From Haliotis asinina (Eukaryota > Mollusca > Gastropoda > Lepetellida > Haliotidae), in contig NC_090291.1 in assembly GCF_037392515.1 (NCBI RefSeq), forward strand, positions 38,959,001 to 39,023,000: a stretch of DNA of 64,000 bases, read 5' to 3'. Shown here one piece after another: positions 56,791 to 64,000 of this stretch (positions are counted from its first letter, which is position 1; every line of letters begins with the position of its first letter). The translations under genes and the position numbers were made by a program. Under the pieces are notes generated by a model. It was given only the letters and a program-made list of their open reading frames with translations. It made no database searches and had not been told where the DNA came from.

Positions 56791-57299
56791 ATTATGTATT
56801 ACCGGCCTTTAGTTATACCGCCGTCGCATGTTCTCTATGTTTTAAAAATATATCTGTCCTGTATTTATACAATGCCACTAGATCACTACTGTAACACCAC
56901 GACCTTGTTGTAGATTATCCCTGGTAATAAATGACCCCACAGACATGCTTGTCACCACACACCTATTGCAGTGAATATGCTGGAAGTTTAACGCATGAAT
57001 ATGACAAATACCAATCAGTTCATTTGACATTATAATCGGCAGAAAAATACACAGTTTTGTTCAACAGTGCGAGGCAATATAATGTTTTTTTTATGTAAAC
57101 TAGATTTTTTAATTCAACTAATCTGAGTTAAAAACTAATGACATTTCTGTATGTGATCTAATTCATCTCACAGTTCGGTCAACGCATCGCCACTATCTGA
57201 TCTGAAGACACGGAGCCCAGCCCACAGTCCCGTCTCTAAACATAACCGCTCAAAATAATAACTTCTCCCCAACATGTCCGCTCGCTTCAATCGGTTCAA

Positions 57300-57516
57300 T
57301 GCGTTTGCTGCGCGGACGCTTCAATAGCAGTGTGCAAAATGTAAACAAAGCAAGAAATGTAGGTGACAACAGATAGCGTATGCTAGTTATCGGCTCCGAT
57401 GCTCCACTCAGGGCAAAGTGTGACTAGACTGGGGCATTACATATGGGACGGACGCTGGAAGTAGCTGTCAAGCCGAACAGACTTCTGAATAACTAGAACT
57501 AACGAATTTCAATCAG
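57300..57516 (+). other. Possible non-coding first exon of the 58.6 kb gene
   Basis: A donor-like CAATCAG-GTATTA lies at 57516. The sequence before it is less AT-rich than its surroundings and has no start codon in a long frame. This is a suggestion only; no promoter motif is clear. From 56800 to 57300 I see no other feature. Confidence 0.25.
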
Positions 57517-58075
57517 GTATTACCATCAGCTGTTCTGCTTGTTGTCAGTGTCTGCAGAGACCATATACTACATCTATTATACGGTCTCTGGTGTGTGTTT
57601 ATCGATACCCCTCACTGTAGTCAGTCATAAAACTATCCTCCTGTTCACTACAGAACCATATTTTATACAATTATCGTGGATCAAGACAATCTTTTTATTT
57701 GTAGAAACGTTAATACCTCTTAATGCATGCATTGTGTGATTACAGTTCTGAAATCCTGGTGCTTGCGGTGGCATAATCACTACGGTGCTCATACTAGACA
57801 AGTACAATAGTTTCTCAAAGTCGCATTAGGAAGTTGTTTTTTATTACAAAGATGCAGCATCTGGGTATAGATGCAATGCTTATAAGAAGCAAGTGTCACA
57901 TTTAATGCAAATAGAAAAGTTGTCAGTACATAAAATGTTTTCCTCCTCAAGTAAAATAGTATTGAGTGCAATGCTGATGTGATCACAAGTATTGATATTT
58001 TATGCTACGACAACCCATTATGGTCATAATGCCAGAACTATTGATTTCTTATGTCACAAGACATGGATCCAGATT

Positions 58076-58147
58076 GCATTCATAGTCGGCCCAACGTTGG
58101 CCCAACATTGGAAAATGTTGGGCCAGCGTTGGGCCAACTGTGAATGC
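58076..58147. repeat. Near-perfect hairpin element, 34-base arms
   Basis: GCATTCATAGTCGGCCCAAC begins the left arm (58076-58109), the loop is GGAA, and the right arm (58114-58147) is complementary at 31 of 34 positions. Inside each arm GGCCCAACGTTGGCCCAAC is itself a double GGCCCAAC word. It resembles tiny foldback MITEs. Confidence 0.75.
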
Positions 58148-58269
58148 TAGTCTAAGTTAACTTTGAGTCTCAGTACTTTTCGTTACACTCTACTACTGAG
58201 TCTAACAAAACCTAGTAGGAGGACTATGTTTACTTAGACTGCTATGAATGCTGTCTAGTGAGTCATCCC

Positions 58270-58395
58270 ACAGATGACATCCTTACCTTGTCAGCTTGCT
58301 GACAGGGTTAACCTCTATGTCATGTGGACAAGGAGTCCAGCTTCGAATCAGAAGGTCTGTGGTTTGAATCCTAACACAGGACTCTGAAATTTTAT
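58270..58395 (+). repeat. Worn tRNA-like SINE head
   Basis: CAGCTTGCTGACAGGG, CAAGGAGTCCAGCTTCGAAT and GTGGTTTGAATCC resemble a tRNA-derived head with a B box. The family was not assigned. Confidence 0.4.
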
Positions 58396-58607
58396 GGTAA
58401 CTACTCTTATATGAGCATTACTCCATTACTCCATTACTTACAGACAGTTTCCATATGCTGGAATATTGCTTAGAGTGGTGTTAACCAACAAACTGATCCC
58501 AACATCACACTATCGATTTATACCATGATATTTGCGGTGATGAGTTACAATGTATTATCTACAACATGCTACTAATTGTGTCCCATTGTGTTGTTACAGC
58601 GTTGTTG

Positions 58608-61600
58608 ATGATGATGCTTGCAGTGGCAGCTGGTGTTGCGAGCAGTGTCTTTATCTGGCTCTTCCTCAAGCCAAGCAATCCTCGCCATGGTGTTTATGCT
58701 GTGCCAGGTAATGTCTTTCTGTTCCAGTCATAACACATGCAATCAGTTATGCATGAGTCTTATTTTTTGCATTCTTAGAACATTTGATTTTGATTGAGAA
58801 AGTAAAATTAACTTACTTAGTTTTATCCAAACCTGTTTGACCACTTTCATGTTTTCAATGCAAAGCATTGCAGCTTTTCAGACTGAAAGTTTGCGATATT
58901 TGGAGCCTATATCTGACTATAGTATTAGCAAAATACAATGCAAACTTTGCTGCAGTAAGTACAATTTAACATTGATATATTGTCACATGTACAATTGATT
59001 GATTCAGCTTGTAATAGAAAGGTCCACAGACATGTACAGTTGGATCAAACGATTTAATGGAAAATATTTGTTTTTACCAGATTGGTCAGTCAGTGTTTGC
59101 CTATGCCAGGTGTCCCAGATCTTTGACTCCCTTGTCATGTGTTGAATGTATTTACTTGGAGCACTTCATATCGGCAACATCATCGTGAAATTCTGCCAAA
59201 AGTCTTTTCATGTGGAATATTCCATGAAGATCTGAGTCAGAAATGAACCTATGGTTGTCGATTATGTGGCCAACTTAAAACATGTATTTAAAATCCACAA
59301 AGCTCTTCAAAATGTTAAAAACTTGTGGCTATTTAAAATGATAAGTAACCACAATTGTACTATAAGGCCTTGTGGTCGGTATTATTTAATAAAATGTCTG
59401 TCTGTCTTTATGCGTCAAACAAGATCAGCTGGTCAGGTTTGCTGACCTGGTTAATGCATGTCCTTGTATTCCAAGTATTGCTGTTAGTGACTGGAATGTC
59501 AAGTCAAGACATCACAGACTGCTGTCATAGCTGGAAATTTGCCGAGTGCAGCAAACTCTTCCCCCACACCCACCCCCACCCCCACTTCCTAAATATTCCC
59601 ACACCAAAATTCCCATACATATCACTCAAATTATCATGCTGAACATAACTTTCAGGAAAGAAACATCAAGATAAATTCCATAAATGTAATGAAATACAGA
59701 AAGTAGCGGTTCTATTTTCATGAAGTGGGAAACATACCTTGTAATAACATTACAATGCTTACAATATTTCTGTAGCATGAAATGTGCCAAAAATACAAGA
59801 AATATAGAATACATACACTTTGGTGATGTACTGTGGTCCTATATGAGTTGAACAACATATTGTTGAGCTCAGCGTGATGCTGCCTGGCCTTACAGCTATC
59901 CCTCTTCAAAGCAACTGACAGAAACTGTCACTTATGATGAACTTCCACGTGCAGATCATGCGCAAACCGAAACCAGGTATCATCACTGGTATGACAAACC
60001 TATTATGGTCTTAAAAGAAAAACATGTACAGATTTTACTGTTGCTTGTGACCGCACAGCTGTAGTTTGTACCTTGCATACCTTTCTTGTGTTCACTTTGC
60101 TACATTGTTATCAAGTGTAGATATTATTAAAACTCCATGTTACATTTACAAAATGTGAGTAGGAGTTAAAATGTGCAGATGAAACTATTCTCAATCCATT
60201 TCACACATTTCAAGTTTTAGACAGACCAAAATGGTCCTGGCTGTCAATCGAACCCAAATCAACAACAATACAGACAAATATTGATATCATGGATAGGACA
60301 GAATAGCCATAACGGAGGCATGTGATAAAGTGATAATAAAGTATCTTAATTATGAAGGAGCAAGAATTAGCTGTAAAACATCATTTAAAACTTAAAAGGA
60401 ATTCTTATCCATAAAACAAGTCATGTATTTAAAAACTACACACTGAGGTGTAACATAGACTGTATATCTATGTGAAATTATTGCTTTGTATGGTGACACT
60501 AGATTTGTTTTGTTCTTTATCTAAATTTTCATGGATCACTTGTTATGTTTCACTGAAACAATTGAATTGTTTTACAGGTCGATGGTACTGGTTGAAAAAG
60601 GTTGTTTTTTATTTGATGTTCTCTGCTCGTAAGCGTCAGAACAAGAAGAAAGGTCAAGGTCAGGGTCAAGTTGACAAATTTTCAAAGGGCTACGGGAAGG
60701 GCAACACTGACCTTGCAAGCATCGATGGCCCCCAGGTCCTGGGTGAAGATCCTTATGTGAGTTATCCTGAGCTGAATGATCACTTGAATGTATACTGTGA
60801 AAGAAAAGGTTTGGATATTCCTGTTGGGCCTTTCAAAGGTGTTTACTTAAAAGTGTTTATATGTTTTATGAGGAAATGTTAACTGTGCACTTATTAAACA
60901 CATGTATTCATTTTACTTGTGTTAAGTGTTTGTTTTGTAAACCGTATTATTTCTTTGTGTTTTAAAGCACTGTAGTAGTCCATAATTCAGGTTTTCAGTA
61001 ACTCATATTATCAGGTTGTCAGGTTTGTTGACTTGGCTTACACCTGTCATTGTATCCCAACTGTATAGATCGATGCTCATGCTTTTGGAAAGTGGTCAAA
61101 TGTAATATATGTTTTATGTGGGATTAAACTTTCATTGTGGCTTTCTGACGTGGGTGCCATGCCAATTTACACTTATCAGAGGGGTACACAAAGTCTGCGG
61201 TCTAGACTACCAGTTGTCCAATTTCCATCTCTGTGATAGTCACAGTGGCTTAGTAGGTTAGGTGGCTGAATTTGAGTGTTGGTGATAAGGTGCCAGCTGA
61301 CTCTGAGGGCGTGGATTTGAATCCTGTAAGGGACTCTGTAATTCTAAAAACTTAGTGCTGTAATATTCAAATAGTTAAAAGTATTTGGATGAATATGTGA
61401 AAGATGCACTTTCAGTGTTTGGGATGGGTGGTTTCAAAGAGCAGTTAATATCATTAGGGTAACATAAAAATGCTAAAAAAAAAATCAATGTTGTTCATCC
61501 ATGTGTATGATAAGAACCCCTTATAAGCCCAAAGCTCATTCTAGGTGTAATAAACTTTTGTCTTATAGATAATTCTATACAATATAATAGTGATGAGGAT

Positions 61601-63215
61601 AAGTAACAGGATTGTGGTTTTACAGCACACTCAGCAATATTACAGCTGCATAGTAGCAGCCTGTAAATAATTCAGTCTGGACCTGACAATACAGTGATCA
61701 ACAGCACAAGTATCAATCTAAGCAATGAGAATATTGTGATAAACAACAGGTAAGCCCACTTGATATGAATTGCATAAAACAAGCAAACTAGACAGATATA
61801 TTCTTAGCTTATCTGACATTATCCCCCCAAAATCCAATTATACGATCCCTTCATCCTGATGCTCCTTCCACAGGCAATAGATACAGCCTACTATGCTGGG
61901 TTTGGAGAGGATGGTACCAAGGTTGTGTTCCGTATTGCCCGTCGCCATGGACGCAGTGCCGAGCTATGGTTGTTTCTGGATCTGCCCGGTATTGGTCAGC
62001 TGCAACACCCAGTCCACCCAGATACGGATGTTTATAACACAGATGGGCAGAGTTTTTCTGCTGGTGGACTGACCTTTGAACTTCTTCAGCCAATGAGAAG
62101 ATGGAAGATCACATACAGTGGATTGATGAGGTACAGGAGCCATCTCAAAAACATGAAGATAATTTTGATCTTTTGGATTTTCATATTTAATCTACTTGTT
62201 TGGTGAAATTTGATTGACATACACACAAAAAGATTTAGTGAAGTTTTTTTGTTTAATAATCTATCACCCAATCACTATGAAAGTGTGACCTTGTACCGTA
62301 AGGTTCCGCTATGGAAAAACCCAATATATAAGACTACATATATGTTTAATTCAGTGATGAAACTGCTTTTGAAATATCATTGAATAGCAATACTTAATCC
62401 TCATTAAAGTGAAAGATTTACAAACAGTTAAATGCTCTGATTTCACTTCCAGAGTAGGACTGTGCAACGATGTGGACACCAAACCTGACAAGTTTGTGGA
62501 GACCAAGATTTCCTTCATGTAAACAAATACTTATCATTTTTGTTACTATCAATATCAAAAGGTTGGTCTGGTCAGGCTCACTGATTTGTTGGATGCATGT
62601 TGGGGAGGATCTAGAGAGAGGGGTGTGGGTATGAACAAAATTTCCCTTTGAAGAGAATTTCCCCCTAACCTTTGAACTTCATCTTTTATGTGCACCCCAT
62701 TTCTCCCAAATCCTGGATACAGCCCTGCACGTCATCGTATCCAAATTGTGTGGATAGATGTTCAAGATGTCATTCACTGGATTGTCTGGTCCAGACTCAG
62801 TTATTTACAGGCTGTTGTCATATAGTTGGATTACTATGAAACAATAAAGAAACAAAGTTTTCAAAATTCATACCAGAAGTGAAAATATGAGTTATCTCCT
62901 TTGCTTATGTCCATCTATGCCCAATGCTTGCTTGAGTATCACATACCAGTTAGGTGCTTAAAACTCTTGAATCAAATTTGCTGTGACAGTATGTTTTCTC
63001 AGGTTAATTTTAAATTATCAGTTTACAGGTCTTGATATGACTGAAATGGTGTAAAGCAGAGAACATCTTATTTGATTGATTCAGTTTTATACAAACTTCA
63101 GTTGGGATGCCTTCACTGACCACTTTAACTTTGACATGGACATCAGTGCTTCGGCCATCGCTGATGGTGTTGCTAGGGAGCTGTGGACGAAGGAATTCTG
63201 GGCCAGACTTCAAAA
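58608..63215 (+). CDS. PEP-synthase-like membrane-anchored protein, N-terminal 238 residues, continues beyond the window
   Basis: Exons are 58608-58707 (exon from 58600), 60578-60756, 61874-62130, 62453-62518 and 63102-63215. Phases 1, 0, 2, 2, 2 all agree. The start is the first of three ATG codons. Residues 3-21 (MLAVAAGVASSVFIWLFL) form a signal anchor, followed by an aromatic/basic stretch and a Lys/Gly/Gln-rich linker (KKKGQGQGQVDKFSKGYGKG). A domain follows with AIDTAYYAGFGEDGTKVVFR, ARRHGRSAELWLFL, HPDTDVYNTDGQSFSAGGL and LLQPMRRWKITYSGLM, then DAFTDHFNFDMD and REPW-like RELWTKEFWARLQ. I recognise this order from the N-terminal domain of invertebrate proteins annotated as putative phosphoenolpyruvate synthases. 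Their ATP-grasp and phosphohistidine domains would lie outside the window. The donor of exon 2 at TAT-GTGAGT was chosen because it gives phase 0. Confidence 0.75.
59415..59570 (+). repeat. Family A repeat, degenerate, in intron of the PEP-synthase-like gene
   Basis: GGTCAGGTTTGCTGACCTGG, TTAATGCATGTCCTTG and GCTGGAAATTTGCCGAGTGC are in sense order. A (CCCCCACA)n-like run follows at about 59562-59585. Confidence 0.65.
61015..61400 (+). repeat. Family A scrap followed by family C SINE, in intron of the PEP-synthase-like gene
   Basis: 61015-61085 has GGTTTGTTGACTTGGCTTAC and GATCGATGCTCATGC of A. 61235-61345 has CACAGTGGCTTAGTAGG, CAGCTGACTCTGAGGGCG and GGATTTGAATCC, the sense tRNA-like head of C. 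Confidence 0.6.
61612..61750 (-). repeat. Family A repeat, degenerate, in intron of the PEP-synthase-like gene
   Basis: CACACTCAGCAATATTACAG, CTGTAAATAATTCAGTCTGG and GTGATCAACAGCACAAG are in antisense order. Confidence 0.75.
62560..62840 (+). repeat. Family A repeat, degenerate with insertion, in intron of the PEP-synthase-like gene
   Basis: GGTCTGGTCAGGCTCACTG, then about 130 unrelated bases, then CATTCACTGGATTGTCTGGT, CCAGACTCAGTTATTTACAG are in sense order. Confidence 0.65.
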
Positions 63216-63275
63216 GTGAGTGAGTGAGTGAGTGAGTGACAAAGGAATTCTTGTCCAGACTTCAAAGAGGAGTGA
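63190..63275 (+). repeat. Local duplication of the end of exon 5 with its splice donor
   Basis: AAGGAATTCTGGGCCAGACT followed by TCAAAA and (GTGA)n at 63190-63238 is repeated as AAGGAATTCTTGTCCAGACT, TCAAAGAG and GAGTGAG at 63241-63275. The second copy has lost the donor GT. Confidence 0.75.
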
Positions 63276-63412
63276 GTGAGGTTTTACAATGTCACGGTTG
63301 GGGGGACACCAAGAAATGGTGCCACACATTGTACCATAGTGAGAAATAGAAAACAGGGTCTTGAGTGTGATGAGCAGAGGTTTTAGCCATTACGCTAACC
63401 CATCACCACAGC
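63262..63412 (-). repeat. Family B SINE next to exon 5 of the PEP-synthase-like gene
   Basis: GAGTGAGTGAGGTTTTAC, GGTTGGGGGGACACCAAG, CACACATTGTACC and CATTACGCTAACCCATCACC run the whole of B in antisense with many changes. Confidence 0.75.
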
Positions 63413-64000
63413 TAAGGTGAGATATGGCTACATTGTAAACGGATGTTTATTATGTTAGCATGGCTATAATAGGAAGGCTGACATTAAAATCACCTGTATG
63501 GTGGACGACCAGGTAACATGAAGTGCGATAGTTGGGTCCATATTTCTATTTTCATCCCAGACAGTTAAGAAAAAAATTGGATTATTTGTTTTTATAAAAG
63601 GAGAAGTACACTTTGTGATTTTGTGTATGTTATGCAAAAACAGTTTGTTGGCAAATATGAGTATTATCCAAACGATAGATTTCCATTTTCTGTCAACTAC
63701 ACTTCATACCATTAATATTTATATTTTAAGGGTCAAGTTTGGACCTCAGCTATCTATGAGATCAGTTAATATACAGTCATAGATGGTATCTAAATAAAAA
63801 AAAAACTTGTTATAAATATTTCTTTTAAGCCAGAGTGTTTTGCAAAGTATGGTAGAATACCAAACATGTTAAACTTTGTGTCCAAGTATTTACAATATTT
63901 TTATATGCAGCTGATTGAAAGAGTATTAAGTAACATACAATATTGTGATTTGGTTGAAAAGAAAGGGTCTGATTTTCTATCAGAAATAAAAAAAATAGTA
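63413..64000 (+). other. Intron of the PEP-synthase-like gene, nothing else recognised
   Basis: AT-rich sequence without a further exon that I can support. The gene must continue to the right. Confidence 0.4.

Noticed and set aside
60757-60838. Longer exon 2 of the PEP-synthase-like gene ending at AAAG-GTGTTT
   Set aside because: That donor gives phase 1, which would put exon 3 out of frame. The GTGAGT donor at 60757 gives phase 0 and restores the family-like DPY-AIDTAYYAG joint.
1-64000. LTR retrotransposons, retroviral copies, Polintons or CRISPR arrays
   Set aside because: No long terminal repeats, gag/pol/capsid-like frames or regularly spaced unique-spacer arrays were seen; all tandem arrays have repetitive, not unique, spacers.

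Overview
The window is nuclear DNA of an animal: AT-rich, gene-sparse, with multi-exon genes split by long introns and a heavy load of short interspersed repeats. The commonest repeat, which ends in GCGGCGTAAAACTAAACTC followed by CTCA repeats, is one I remember from marine gastropods, above all abalone (Haliotis). I infer a vetigastropod mollusc. That rests on memory, not on a search.

Five host genes can be supported. On the minus strand at 12.0-10.6 kb lies a 267-residue coiled-coil protein of unknown name. All the others lie on the plus strand. UBE2C, the ubiquitin-conjugating E2 of the anaphase-promoting complex, is complete in five exons at 23.98-27.93 kb. A mitochondrial coiled-coil protein of the MCUR1/CCDC90B family is complete in six exons at 33.86-41.41 kb. 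A 298-residue PPxY-containing protein with a fibronectin-III-like C-terminal region occupies two exons at 49.43-51.37 kb. The 5' half of a membrane-anchored protein resembling invertebrate phosphoenolpyruvate-synthase-like proteins starts at 58.6 kb and runs off the right edge. Exon phases match at every proposed junction of all five genes. These genes do not form a pathway.

Mobile DNA fills most of the rest. A Tc1-type transposon at 15.5-17.0 kb looks whole: matched 25-bp terminal inverted repeats, TA flanks and an open 334-codon DD34E transposase. A decayed Tc1 relative lies at 13.8-14.5 kb. There are two 5'-truncated LINEs (6.4-7.6 kb minus, frameshifted; 47.9-48.9 kb plus, 3' domain open) and a 5'-truncated Penelope-like element with a GIY-YIG endonuclease (55.2-56.3 kb minus). 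Two SINE-like families, called A and B here, share a 3' tail and occur in dozens of copies, many inside introns. Other tRNA-headed SINEs, foldback MITEs and at least seven tandem arrays (26, 27, 30, 33, about 60, 66 and about 150 bp units) are present. No retroviral, LTR or Polinton remains were recognised.

The most interesting signals are: the intact Tc1; a CHR/CCAAT layout upstream of UBE2C; repeated inverted SINE pairs with their centres missing; a Penelope 3' terminus fused to repeat A in the same way at two loci, one of them nested in a dispersed segment that leads into a minisatellite; a candidate degenerate hammerhead motif in the Penelope terminus; and a splice donor lying in a GTGA repeat that was locally duplicated together with the exon end.
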